Source: Paludibacteraceae bacterium
Lineage (GTDB): Bacteria; Bacteroidota; Bacteroidia; Bacteroidales; Paludibacteraceae
Assembly: GCA_017557345.1 (NCBI GenBank)
Contig: JAFYZR010000045.1
Coordinates: 1 to 52,400 of the forward strand
Direction: 5' to 3'
Length of the DNA: 52,400 nt
The first letter of the stretch is position 1, and each line of letters begins with the position of its first letter. The translations under genes were made by a program, and so were the position numbers. Positions 34,291-42,855 of the stretch are shown here, piece after piece. The notes under the pieces are model-generated. The model had not been told where the DNA came from, searched no databases, and worked only from the letters and a program-made list of their open reading frames with translations.

Positions 34291-34311
34291 CGTCGGCAAA
34301 GGTTTTAGACT

Positions 34312-37300
34312 ATGACAGAACACATCGCGGAGTACATCAAGAGGATTAATCAACTCTACCAAACTCATCAAGCCAGAGAACTTTCTTATCGCGCCGACCT
34401 CAAACGTCTCGTCGAGAACTGCCTGGGTACGGGCTATCTGGTCATTAACGAGCCGGAGCGTATCGCTTGCGGTGCGCCCGATATGGCGATTAAGAAGAAG
34501 GATATCCAGATTGCCTATATCGAGACAAAAGATATCGAAGACGGAGATCTGGACGGACGCAAAAAGAACAAGGAGCAGTTCGACCGCTATAAAGCTTCTC
34601 TGGACACGATTATCTTCACCGATTATTTGGATTTCCGTCTCTACGAACACGGCGAATGGAAGCAGTCGGTGCGGTTGGCGGAGATACAGGGCGACAAGAT
34701 TCGCCTCTCTGACCCGGAGCGCTTTATCGCGTTGATGGAGCATCTAAAGACGGTCTCGCCGCAGAAGATCACCTCCGCATCTAAACTCGCGCAGATTATG
34801 GCGGGTAAGGCGCGGCTGCTACGAGATATCATTGAGTTGGCGCTTATTCAAGATGGCGACAAGCCCTCGGAACTGCATAGCTATATGGATGCCTTCCAGA
34901 AGGTGCTCATTCATGATATCACGCCTAAGAAATTCGCGGACATCTATGCGCAGACGATTGCTTATGGTATGTTTGCTGCGCGTCTTAATGATACATCGCC
35001 GGAGAACTTCACACGTAGTGAGGCTTCTGAACTGATCCCCAAATCCAATCCTTTCCTCCGTAAGGTCTTCCAGCAGATTGCCGGATACGACCTGGACGAG
35101 CGCATCAAATGGATTGTGGACGATCTCGTCGCTGCCTTTGCTGATACGGATATGGAGAAGATTATGGCGGGTTTCGGCAAGAGCACCGAGCAGACGGACC
35201 CTATTCTCCATTTCTATGAGGATTTCCTTTATCAATATGACTCGAGTGCCAAGAAGCAATGTGGCGTCTATTATACCCCGCAGCCCGTCGTCAATTTCAT
35301 CGTGCGGGCTGTCGATGATATACTCCGTTCGGAGTTTAACCTGCCGATGGGATTAGCCGATACCTCTAAGATTGAGGTGATGAAGGAGATCCCGCAAGAC
35401 CCGAAACACAGGAAAGAACCGAAACTCTACCACCGCGTGCAGGTGCTGGACCCCGCTACCGGGACGGGTACTTTCTTAGCCGAGACTGTACGACAGATCA
35501 AGCGTGATCTCAAAGGACAGATGGGTGCCTGGACGCAATATGTGCCCGAGCACTTACTACCGCGGCTGCATGGCTTTGAACTGATGATGGCGCCTTATAC
35601 GATTGCGCATCTCAAACTCGACATGGAGATAGGTGTGCCCACGGAAGAGCGCCTGCGCGTGTTCCTTACTAACTCGCTCGAGGAATATAACAAAGAGGCG
35701 CATACTTTGTTCGGTTATTTCCTTGCCGAGGAAGCGAATAAAGCCTCAGATATCAAGCGCGACGCACCTGTTATGATTGTGATGGGCAACCCACCATATT
35801 CGGTTAGTAGCAGTAATAAAGGAAAAGAATTTGAATGGATTGATGGATTGTTAAATGACTACAAGAAAAATCTCAACGAGAAGAAACTCAACCTAGACGA
35901 CGACTACATTAAGTTTATTCGACTTGCGCAACATTATGTAGAGCGAAATGGCGAAGGAATCTTGGCATATATATGCAATAATAGTTTTATTGATGGTATT
36001 ACACATCGTCGAATGCGTAGCGAATTGATGCGCGTCTTCGATAAGATTTATATCCTTGACTTACACGGTAACGCACGCAAGAGAGAGACCGCACAAGATG
36101 GTGGAAAAGATGAAAATGTATTCGATATCATGCAAGGTGTCAGTATTAATATTTTTATCAAAACATCCGCTAAAACTAGTAAGCCTGCTGGTGTCTATCA
36201 TTACGATTTATATGGTACGCGCGGACAAAAATACGCTTTCTTACAAGATCATTCTTTTGAAAATGTAGACTGGACGCGACTTGCTCCGCAAGAACCGTAT
36301 TTCTTCTTCGTCCCCAAAGATTTTTCCTTACAAACTGAATATGAAAAAGGATTTAAAATTGATGAATTGATGAAGGTTTGTAATTCTGGCGTTCAAACGG
36401 ATAGAGATCCTTTATTTATAGATAATGATTCTACGCAATTAGAAAATCGGATAAAAACACTATTAAGCCCTCCTTTAGATAGATCATTTATTGATGCATA
36501 CAATGTAAATGATTCAAGTTCTTTCAAATTAACTCAAAAAATTCAATCAAAAAAGTTTGAAAAAATACATATTAGAAAATATGAATATAGACCTTTTGAT
36601 TTTGTAAGTATTTATTACGATTGGAGGATTATATCTCGACCAGCATATGATGTCATGCGGCATATGTTACAATCAAATATGGCTCTTCTTACAAAAAGAG
36701 GTTTCCCATATCAAGATAGACCGCAAGGTTTTGTTACAAATGGCCTTTCTGATCGACGCGCTTGGTCGAGTTCTGGAATGCAAGGTGCTGAGTCGGTCTT
36801 CCCCCTCTATCTTTATCCCGAAGAAGGCTCCTTGGATACGGAGCGTCGTCCGAACCTCAACGCGGATATTTGGGCGAAGATCAATGCTTCTATCGGTAGA
36901 GATGGATCGCCCGAAGATATTTTCCATTATATCTACGGAATACTCCATTCTCCGCACTATCGCGAGAAATACAAGGAGTTCCTTAAGGTCGATTTCCCGC
37001 GTATTCCATACCCCAAGAACACCGAGGAGTTTGAGCACTATTGCACCTACGGTGAGCAACTTGCCGAACTGCATCTAATGCACTCTGTACCCGTTCTCGA
37101 TCCCGAAGTGCAGTTCCTACAGGACGGCTCGTTCGTCGTGGACCAAATCAAATGGATGGCGAACCTGGATGCAGAAGAAAACGGTAGTGTCTGGATTAAT
37201 GACACACAGTATTTCTCCAATGTGCCTAAGGTCGCGTGGGACATGTATATTGGTGGCTATCAACCGGCACAGAAATGGCTCAAAGACCGCAAAAACCGGG

Positions 37301-37395
37301 CACTCTCATACAAGGATATCGAGCATTATATCCGTATCATCGCCGTCCTCTCCGAGACCCACCGGATCATGCAACTCATAGACCGGATTGGGTAA
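34312..37395 (+). CDS. Single-chain type IIG/ISP-like restriction endonuclease and N6-adenine methyltransferase
   Basis: 1027 residues. An N-terminal PD-(D/E)xK nuclease has Pro56-Asp57 and, after 13 residues, Glu71-Thr-Lys73. A helical linker (about 150-300) follows. The methyltransferase has motif I DPATGTGTF at 380-388 and motif IV NPPY at 493-496 (N6-adenine type). The C-terminal part resembles the target-recognition region of Eco57I/LlaBIII-like single-chain enzymes, without the helicase of type ISP. No separate R, M or S gene is nearby. DNA from about 35800 to 36790 (residues about 498-826) is much more AT-rich than both flanks and falls on the specificity region, suggesting replacement by recombination. 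Confidence 0.9.
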   Translation: MTEHIAEYIKRINQLYQTHQARELSYRADLKRLVENCLGTGYLVINEPERIACGAPDMAIKKKDIQIAYIETKDIEDGDLDGRKKNKEQFDRYKASLDTIIFTDYLDFRLYEHGEWKQSVRLAEIQGDKIRLSDPERFIALMEHLKTVSPQKITSASKLAQIMAGKARLLRDIIELALIQDGDKPSELHSYMDAFQKVLIHDITPKKFADIYAQTIAYGMFAARLNDTSPENFTRSEASELIPKSNPFLRKVFQQIAGYDLDERIKWIVDDLVAAFADTDMEKIMAGFGKSTEQTDPILHFYEDFLYQYDSSAKKQCGVYYTPQPVVNFIVRAVDDILRSEFNLPMGLADTSKIEVMKEIPQDPKHRKEPKLYHRVQVLDPATGTGTFLAETVRQIKRDLKGQMGAWTQYVPEHLLPRLHGFELMMAPYTIAHLKLDMEIGVPTEERLRVFLTNSLEEYNKEAHTLFGYFLAEEANKASDIKRDAPVMIVMGNPPYSVSSSNKGKEFEWIDGLLNDYKKNLNEKKLNLDDDYIKFIRLAQHYVERNGEGILAYICNNSFIDGITHRRMRSELMRVFDKIYILDLHGNARKRETAQDGGKDENVFDIMQGVSINIFIKTSAKTSKPAGVYHYDLYGTRGQKYAFLQDHSFENVDWTRLAPQEPYFFFVPKDFSLQTEYEKGFKIDELMKVCNSGVQTDRDPLFIDNDSTQLENRIKTLLSPPLDRSFIDAYNVNDSSSFKLTQKIQSKKFEKIHIRKYEYRPFDFVSIYYDWRIISRPAYDVMRHMLQSNMALLTKRGFPYQDRPQGFVTNGLSDRRAWSSSGMQGAESVFPLYLYPEEGSLDTERRPNLNADIWAKINASIGRDGSPEDIFHYIYGILHSPHYREKYKEFLKVDFPRIPYPKNTEEFEHYCTYGEQLAELHLMHSVPVLDPEVQFLQDGSFVVDQIKWMANLDAEENGSVWINDTQYFSNVPKVAWDMYIGGYQPAQKWLKDRKNRALSYKDIEHYIRIIAVLSETHRIMQLIDRIG

Positions 37396-37552
37396 TTTAG
37401 AAGGTGAAAGAATTGTTCTAACTGCCCAAGGAAAACAAGTAGCTGAAGAGATAGAGCGTATACATACCTATAAAGATGCTTCAAGTAAAGATGCTTCAAG
37501 GACCAGGTTTAACTACTTGGTCCTTTTTGCACCCAGCCTGTATCTTTTTTAG
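37391..37552 (+). pseudogene. Coding-like remnant downstream of the restriction-modification gene
   Basis: An open frame without a start reads GNLEGERIVLTAQGKQVAEE and continues for about 53 codons to TAG at 550-552 of the 37 kb block. It resembles the end of a winged-helix or regulatory protein but is not identified. It contains a 14-bp direct repeat (AAAGATGCTTCAAG at 37472 and 37487) and runs through the terminator of the upstream gene. It could equally be chance. The gap 37396-37787 holds only this, a terminator, an 11-bp array and the next promoter. Confidence 0.3.
37498..37530 (+). terminator. Intrinsic terminator after the restriction-modification gene
   Basis: AGGACCA/TGGTCCT 7-bp stem (37499-37505 with 37518-37524), followed by TTTTT. 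Confidence 0.78.
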
Positions 37553-37599
37553 TTTTCGTCACTTCTCAATGTACTATCCGCCACCTATGAAACTATAGA

Positions 37600-37643
37600 C
37601 TTCATATAAAGCTCATATAAACCTCATTAAAGGCTCATATGAA
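37600..37643. repeat. 11-bp tandem array
   Basis: Four units (CTTCATATAAA, GCTCATATAAA, CCTCATTAAAG, GCTCATATGAA), possibly a fifth upstream. Confidence 0.75.
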
Positions 37644-37728
37644 CTAAACGATAAATTTTCTAATCTCTGTTTTTTTTGTTTCTTAGATGTTTTATTAAAA
37701 GAAATTTTGTGTTAAAATAGGCAAACTC

Positions 37729-37759
37729 TTGTATAATTCAAAAAAAAGCAGTAATTTTG
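37729..37759 (+). promoter_or_regulatory. Bacteroidota-type promoter for the CcdA/ArsG-like gene
   Basis: TTG at 37729-37731, a spacer of 20 nt, and TAATTTTG at 37752-37759, followed by GCACCCGC. Confidence 0.76.
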
Positions 37760-37787
37760 CACCCGCAAAATTGAAAAGAACAACAAA

Positions 37788-38510
37788 ATGGTGCAATTTT
37801 TTACTGCTTTATTACTTGGATTACTGACAATACTCGACCCATGCACGCTGATGACAAGCATTACTGCCATCAGTTATATCGATAAGGAGATCAACAATCG
37901 CCGCAAAGTATTAACCAACGGCCTGATGTTCGTTCTAGGCAAACTGGCGACCTATGTTCTTCTCAGCATCCCGTTCCTGATGGGCGCGCAGACAGAAGGC
38001 ATTCAACGCTTGTTGAGTCATTGGGGCGAACCTATTCTCGCGGGATTTATGCTCATCTGCGGCATCGTTTTGCTCTTCAGCGGACATCATCACCATGAGC
38101 ATGACCATGGCATCAGCAAATGGCTCAAAGAGACGGATAGCAAAGAAAGTTGGATCTGGTCATTCATTCTTGGCATCTTCTTTGCCATCGCATTCTGCCC
38201 GCATCGTTTGGTTTATTTCCTGACGATGATTGATATCACCCTCACGCTGCCGAGCACATGGAATTGGCTCATGCCGGTTGTCTTCGGTTTAGGAACAGGC
38301 CTGCCTATTATGCTTATCGCATGGCTCGTAAGTTATAGTGCCGTTAGCATAGCTAAACTGACCAGTAAAATGCAGACTTTCGAGAAATGGTTCAGACATA
38401 TATGCGCCGTTTTATTCCTCATTTTAGGCGTTTATCTGGCCGTGCATTGTATTCTCGAATATCACGAGCATAGTTGTTGCGAACACGAGCATTATGAGCT
38501 TTCGCTTTAA
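37788..38510 (+). CDS. CcdA/DsbD-like six-TM transporter with His-rich loop (ArsG-like)
   Basis: 240 residues. Six hydrophobic segments arranged as two repeats, each with a Cys-Pro-type motif: TILDPCTLMTS with Cys19, and IAFCPHRL with Cys137. This pairing is that of the CcdA/DsbD electron-carrier family. The closest family-type pattern is the ArsG-like permeases (AISYIDKEINNRRKV, GLMFVLGKLATY). A loop GHHHHEHDHG between TM3 and TM4 and the Cys/His-rich tail HEHSCCEHEHYE suggest metal binding. The role could be thiol electron transfer across the membrane or metalloid export; it is not resolved. It overlaps trmN6 by 17 nt. Confidence 0.75.
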   Translation: MVQFFTALLLGLLTILDPCTLMTSITAISYIDKEINNRRKVLTNGLMFVLGKLATYVLLSIPFLMGAQTEGIQRLLSHWGEPILAGFMLICGIVLLFSGHHHHEHDHGISKWLKETDSKESWIWSFILGIFFAIAFCPHRLVYFLTMIDITLTLPSTWNWLMPVVFGLGTGLPIMLIAWLVSYSAVSIAKLTSKMQTFEKWFRHICAVLFLILGVYLAVHCILEYHEHSCCEHEHYELSL

Positions 38511-39228
38511 ACAATTCTTTGTGAACGATGACCGCTGCGCCATGAAAGTCGGCACGGATGGCGTGCTATTAGGTTGTTGGACACCAATCACCGTACACCG
38601 TACACCGTACACCATACACCCTACACCATTCCGGGTGTTAGATATTGGCACAGGTTCCGGACTTATTGCTCTGATGCTTGCCCAGCGTTGCCCAAATGCC
38701 CAAATAGATGCGATTGACATCGATACCAGCGCTATTGAACAAGCCAAGGAGAACTTCGCGCAATCGCCCTTCAGCAATCAGTTAGCCGCTTATCCTTCTT
38801 CGTTGCAGACCTGGCCAGATCATCCATACGACTTGGTTGTTTCTAATCCTCCGTATTTTCAGAATAGCCTTAAGAATCCTGATGAAGGACGAAAACAGGC
38901 ACGCCATACCGATTCGTTATCCTATCAAGAACTGCTTTCTCATAGCGCACGTCTGTTGAATGAAAATGGACATTTAGCCCTTATCTTGCCTGCCGAAGCG
39001 GAAGAGGAAGTATGTCAATTAGCCGCTACCTATTCCTTATATTTAACGCATATCACGCGCGTGTATAGCAAGGACTCCAAACCTGCCAGACGAGTGCTAC
39101 TTTGCTTTGCAAAAGTGGAGATCGGAGATCGGGAATCGGCAATTAAAGAAGACACACTCGTTTTAGAAGACGAAAAAGGCGGCCGAAGCCGCCAATATCA
39201 AGAGTTGTGTAAGGATTTTTACCTCTAA
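38494..39228 (+). CDS. trmN6: tRNA1(Val) A37 N6-methyltransferase
   Basis: 244 residues. FRFKQFFV and CAMKVGTDGVLLGCW open the YfiC/TrmN6 family, motif I is LDIGTGSGLIALMLAQR and the catalytic motif is NPPYF. It methylates N6 of A37 in tRNA1(Val). Between GVLLGCW and motif I are about 17 extra residues (PITVHRTPYTIHPTPF) encoded by a 7-bp array. A second short 7-bp array lies at 39118-39145 (EIGDRESAI). The last coding segment (EKGGRSRQ) contains the hairpin that serves as the rny terminator on the other strand. Confidence 0.9.
   Translation: MSFRFKQFFVNDDRCAMKVGTDGVLLGCWTPITVHRTPYTIHPTPFRVLDIGTGSGLIALMLAQRCPNAQIDAIDIDTSAIEQAKENFAQSPFSNQLAAYPSSLQTWPDHPYDLVVSNPPYFQNSLKNPDEGRKQARHTDSLSYQELLSHSARLLNENGHLALILPAEAEEEVCQLAATYSLYLTHITRVYSKDSKPARRVLLCFAKVEIGDRESAIKEDTLVLEDEKGGRSRQYQELCKDFYL
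38582..38630. repeat. In-frame 7-bp array inside trmN6
   Basis: Seven units of CACCGTA with small changes, 49 bp, placed between two conserved blocks of the enzyme. Confidence 0.85.
39118..39145. repeat. Second short 7-bp array in trmN6
   Basis: Units GAGATCG, GAGATCG, GGAATCG, GCAATTA near the 3' end of the gene. Confidence 0.55.
39173..39193 (-). terminator. Intrinsic terminator of the rny operon inside the trmN6 coding sequence
   Basis: On (-): GGCGGC, loop TTCG, GCCGCC, then TTTTT. A perfect 6-bp GC stem with the stable UUCG tetraloop. It is about 90 nt past the rny stop and encodes trmN6 codons on (+). Confidence 0.85.
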
Positions 39229-39284
39229 CACTTCTTTGTTCTTTTAGTCCGAAGGACGGTCTTTCTTCTTTGAGCGAAGCGGTC

Positions 39285-40817
39285 TTATTTAGCTACATTA
39301 ACCGCGCGAACCTCACGAATAACGGTCACTTTCACTTGACCCGGATAAGTCATCTCATCCTGGATACGCTTTGCCAAATCGAAGGACAGCAGCTCTGTAT
39401 CCTTATCAGAAATCTTATCTGCTCCAACGATGACACGCAGTTCACGGCCGGCCTGCAAAGCATAAGTCTTCACAACACCCGGGAACGACATAGCGAGGTT
39501 CTCAAGGTCATTCAGACGCTTCACATAACTCTCAACGATCTCACGTCTTGCGCCCGGACGAGCACCGGAAATAGCATCACACGCTTGTACGATAGGCGCG
39601 ATAATTGTGGTCATCTCGCATTCATCGTGGTGAGCTCCTACGGCATTGCAGATATCGGGTTTCTCGCCATATTTCTCGCAAAGTTTCATACCAAGCTCTG
39701 CGTGCGGCAGTTCCACTTCATCCTCAGCCACTTTACCGATATCATGCAACAAACCGGCACGCTTGGCTGCTTTGACGTTCAGACCTAACTCTCCGGCCAT
39801 TGCGGCACAAAGATTCGCTGTCTCACGGCTGTGCTGCAGCAAGTTCTGACCGTATGAAGAACGATATTTCATCTTTCCCACCAGACGCACCAATTCAGGA
39901 TGCAAACCGTGAATACCAAGGTCAATAGTGGTACGTTTACCGGTCTCAATGATCTCATCCTCTACTTGTTTGGTCACTTTTGCCACTACTTCTTCAATAC
40001 GCGCGGGGTGAATACGTCCGTCCTGCACCAGTTGATGCAAAGCCAGGCGGGCTATCTCACGACGTACAGGATCGAAAGCGGAGAGCGTGATAGCTTCAGG
40101 GGTATCGTCTACGACGATTTCTACGCCCGTTGCAGCCTCCAAGGCACGGATGTTACGGCCTTCACGACCGATGATACGGCCTTTCACTTCATCATTCTCG
40201 ATGTGGAAAACGGAAACTGTACTTTCTGCAGCGGTCTCTGAGGCTACGCGTTGGATAGTCTGGATAATGATTTTCTTTGCCTCTTTGTTTGCCTCAAGGC
40301 GTGCGTTATCCATAATCTCGTTCACGTAGCTCATAGCTGCCGTCTTAGCCTCATCTTTGAGAGCTTCAACTAGTTGTTTCTTTGCCTCATCGGCTGACAT
40401 GCCGCTCAGTTGCTCGAGTTGTTTCTCTGCCTCGTGATGCAGTTTCTCTACTTCTTGCTGCTTGAAGTCCAACGCTTGCTGACGTTGATCTACCTGCTGC
40501 ATTTTTTGATTCACTTCGTTGAGGGCACGTTGAACATCTCCCTGACGCTGATTCAACTGCTGTTCGCGTTGCTGCAAGCGTTGCTCTTGTTGTTGCATGC
40601 GCTTGTCTTGCTCACGAATAGTATTATCGTGCTCCAATTTCAGGGCGATGAATTTCTCCTTGGCCTCAACAATCTTGTTTTTCTTCACCACTTCCGCTTC
40701 TTCGGTAGCTTTCTTAACGATACCGGCACCGATTAGCGTAGCGATGAGGTAGTACATGCCGGCTCCAACCAGGATGCCGCCGACTACACAAATCACAATA
40801 ATGATTGCTGTGTTCAT
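39285..40817 (-). CDS. rny: Ribonuclease Y
   Basis: 510 residues. An N-terminal membrane anchor ([21 protein letters not shown]) is followed by a Gln/Glu-rich coiled coil to about residue 150, a KH domain ([21 protein letters not shown]), and an HD domain with His358-Asp359 in LLHDIGK. It is a membrane-bound endoribonuclease that initiates mRNA decay. It overlaps zapA by 4 nt. DUF3078, the coiled-coil gene, zapA and rny form one tight (-) operon. Its terminator sits inside trmN6. Confidence 0.95.
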   Translation of the reverse strand: MNTAIIIVICVVGGILVGAGMYYLIATLIGAGIVKKATEEAEVVKKNKIVEAKEKFIALKLEHDNTIREQDKRMQQQEQRLQQREQQLNQRQGDVQRALNEVNQKMQQVDQRQQALDFKQQEVEKLHHEAEKQLEQLSGMSADEAKKQLVEALKDEAKTAAMSYVNEIMDNARLEANKEAKKIIIQTIQRVASETAAESTVSVFHIENDEVKGRIIGREGRNIRALEAATGVEIVVDDTPEAITLSAFDPVRREIARLALHQLVQDGRIHPARIEEVVAKVTKQVEDEIIETGKRTTIDLGIHGLHPELVRLVGKMKYRSSYGQNLLQHSRETANLCAAMAGELGLNVKAAKRAGLLHDIGKVAEDEVELPHAELGMKLCEKYGEKPDICNAVGAHHDECEMTTIIAPIVQACDAISGARPGARREIVESYVKRLNDLENLAMSFPGVVKTYALQAGRELRVIVGADKISDKDTELLSFDLAKRIQDEMTYPGQVKVTVIREVRAVNVAK

Positions 40818-41104
40818 TTCGATAGTTTTTCTAATATTAATTGATTTAACTCTTTGAGTTCTTTCTCTACGGGCACCAGACTTTTCTCTCGTGCATCGGA
40901 CTGCAATGCCACAGCCACTTCAAGAGCCGTGTACATCCATAACTGCTCTGCCGAGGCATTGGGACGAAGCTTGAGATAATATTGATAACGCTGATTAAGC
41001 AACTGAGCCGCCTTGCGGAAGTTCGGTTCCTGGTCACGCGGCACATCCAAGCCCACCGAGTGAGCATCCAGATGTAAATTGATATGTTGCTTGTCCGAAT
41101 CCAC
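40814..41104 (-). CDS. zapA: Cell division protein ZapA
   Basis: 96 residues. The short N-terminal strand pair ([16 protein letters not shown]) and the helical [18 protein letters not shown], ending in a coiled coil ([18 protein letters not shown]), match ZapA, which crosslinks FtsZ filaments. There is no ATG; the only usable start is GTG at 41102-41104, on the edge of the 8-bp array, with a stop three codons upstream. It overlaps rny by 4 nt. Confidence 0.85.
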   Translation of the reverse strand: MDSDKQHINLHLDAHSVGLDVPRDQEPNFRKAAQLLNQRYQYYLKLRPNASAEQLWMYTALEVAVALQSDAREKSLVPVEKELKELNQLILEKLSK

Positions 41105-41197
41105 TAATCCCTAACTCGCTAATTCCCTAACTCCCTAATTCCCTAATTCCCTAATTCCCTAACTCCCTAATTCCCTAACTCGCTAATTCGCTCATCG
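41104..41197. repeat. 8-bp tandem array between the coiled-coil gene and zapA
   Basis: About eleven units of CTAATTCC with CTAACTCC, CTAACTCG and CTAATTCG variants, the longest array in the window. It includes the stop of the coiled-coil gene and touches the GTG start of zapA. Confidence 0.92.
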
Positions 41198-41467
41198 TTT
41201 CAAGGCTGCAATAGCTCTATCCACTTGCGCTATCAGCGCGTTAATACGTTTCAGTGCCTCCGAGTTTGTCTCTGCGTCCGTTAACGCGTTTGCCACAGCT
41301 ATCCGACGATTCTTCTGCTGTAACTCCACCAACTCGCTATGCGTACGGATTAACTCTTCTCTTTGTCGGTCGAGATCCGCACGCAACTGCATATTCTCCT
41401 GTTGTAACGCTTCGTAGCGCTCCAAGAGAAGATGCAAGTTTTGCGAAAAGGTGTCCAGTGTCTGCAT
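41192..41467 (-). CDS. Small coiled-coil protein (ZapB-like)
   Basis: 91 residues, almost all predicted coiled coil (LLLERYEALQQENMQLRADL, REELIRTHSELVELQQKNRR), with a short C-terminal helix. In Bacteroidota a protein like this usually precedes zapA. A role in division-ring assembly is inferred from that context. Its start overlaps the DUF3078 stop by one nucleotide. The stop lies in the 8-bp array. Confidence 0.7.
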   Translation of the reverse strand: MQTLDTFSQNLHLLLERYEALQQENMQLRADLDRQREELIRTHSELVELQQKNRRIAVANALTDAETNSEALKRINALIAQVDRAIAALKR

Positions 41468-42639
41468 TAGAACGCGTAACCGATACCCAAGCCGATAACT
41501 CCACGGAATTGGCAGCGCTCTGCTACTTCACCATCCGCATTGGCAATCAGCGTACCAGGATAGTACTTCAGGTTCGTCTGAACGGTTACTTGCAGACATT
41601 TGAGGAATTGATAACCCAGTGCTACATCCCAGTCAACATCGAAATGACCGAACTGACGATTCATGTTCGAATATTGGAAATAGGTGTCAGCTACCTTGCT
41701 GCCCTCTACATAGGTATCCAGAGGATTGCCTTTGCCCTTATACGGGGTGAAGAGAGTAAGGGTTGAACTGAGTGTGAAGTCCTCATATTTATAAGCCACA
41801 GAACCCTTGAAGCTCAAACCAAGCTCTGCACGGGCATTGCGGTCATAACATTTAACGCCGTTCTTGTCATAGTACGAAACACCGTAAGCATCTTTCAATA
41901 TGCCGCGAAGATCGGTGTGCGATACTTGTGCTGCATCATAACCGATTCCGCCCATTTCATAAGCCATCTTGGCAATATCGTAAGCGGTCTGAGCTGCTGC
42001 CTTTGTTACATCATCGTCTGCATGATCAAGAGCCCATTGATACTCGCCTAATGCTGCTTCTTCTGTATATTTGCGGTTCCAAGCCTCGCCTACATAAGCC
42101 GTAGCGATACGACCGGCTACCGGAGAGAGATACAACGAGAAATCTGCGCCGTTAACGCTCTTCTTCCAGTCAATACCGACAGATATGTCCGTATAAGAAG
42201 GAGCTAACCATTTGGAAATGATGTTGTTATAACCTGTCTGGTAGTTACGGCCAAGCGCATACTGGCTCTGGAAAGAACCTAAAACCGTCAAGAACCATGT
42301 CGGATGGAACTCCCAACCAAATTTGGTTGCCAATTTAATGTTATCGCTCGACTTCTGGAAAGCATCCTCGTCCTGGTCAATCCATGTTACTCCGAAATCG
42401 GTGTCGAAATTGGTTTCCCATGCGAAAGCATCTTTGCTATAGAGAAGGTGCAGTTTGCCATAGGCAAAACCATTGACGTTGTTTCTACCGCCGGCTGCCC
42501 AGTTTACCAAACCGGTAGCTGCTGCGTTCAAACCAACCGAACCATCAAATTTCCAAGGACCTTGAGCGGCTTCTTCTTGAGCCGATACTGTTACTGCTGC
42601 CAAAACACACAGCATGACTGATAAAATCGATTTTTTCAT
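41467..42639 (-). CDS. DUF3078 outer-membrane beta-barrel protein
   Basis: 390 residues from MKKSILSVMLCVLAAVTVSAQ (signal peptide); the reading from 42687 would add a tail without family support. WKFDGSVGLNAAATGLVNWAAGGRNNVN is the DUF3078 opening, followed by alternating barrel strands and GIGYAF at the end. It is probably an integral outer-membrane protein of unknown role. It is first in the coiled coil-zapA-rny operon, with a promoter at 42696-42727. Confidence 0.87.
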   Translation of the reverse strand: MKKSILSVMLCVLAAVTVSAQEEAAQGPWKFDGSVGLNAAATGLVNWAAGGRNNVNGFAYGKLHLLYSKDAFAWETNFDTDFGVTWIDQDEDAFQKSSDNIKLATKFGWEFHPTWFLTVLGSFQSQYALGRNYQTGYNNIISKWLAPSYTDISVGIDWKKSVNGADFSLYLSPVAGRIATAYVGEAWNRKYTEEAALGEYQWALDHADDDVTKAAAQTAYDIAKMAYEMGGIGYDAAQVSHTDLRGILKDAYGVSYYDKNGVKCYDRNARAELGLSFKGSVAYKYEDFTLSSTLTLFTPYKGKGNPLDTYVEGSKVADTYFQYSNMNRQFGHFDVDWDVALGYQFLKCLQVTVQTNLKYYPGTLIANADGEVAERCQFRGVIGLGIGYAF

Positions 42640-42695
42640 ATTCAAAAATAAATTGTTTGTTACATTATTTTTTTGCCGGTTTTGCAAAAACCGTG

Positions 42696-42727
42696 CAAAG
42701 GTACAACTTTTTTTTCATATATGCAAA
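42696..42727 (-). promoter_or_regulatory. Bacteroidota-type promoter for the DUF3078-zapA-rny operon
   Basis: TTTG at 42724-42727 (-), a spacer of 20 nt, and TACCTTTG at 42696-42703. Confidence 0.76.
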
Positions 42728-42788
42728 TAAATGTCAATTTTTACACATTTTAATACAAAATGTGCACATTAATTTGGAGAAAAAGCAG

Positions 42789-42796
42789 TAATTTTG
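42789..42796 (+). promoter_or_regulatory. Probable -7 element for the BIG2 protein gene
   Basis: TAATTTTG preceded by GCAG and followed by GCACC, the same extended context as at 37752. A clear TTTG at the right distance is missing. Confidence 0.5.
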
Positions 42797-42855
42797 CACC
42801 GTGATTTAATATGGACTAATCCGTACCTATTTATTTGACGAAAATTACACACAAT

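Noticed and set aside
39247-39258. Terminator after trmN6
   Set aside because: A 4-bp hairpin with only a mixed T/C tract is too weak to call.
41104-41197. CRISPR array
   Set aside because: Units are 8 bp and directly adjacent with no spacers; no cas genes in the window. The same holds for the other arrays.
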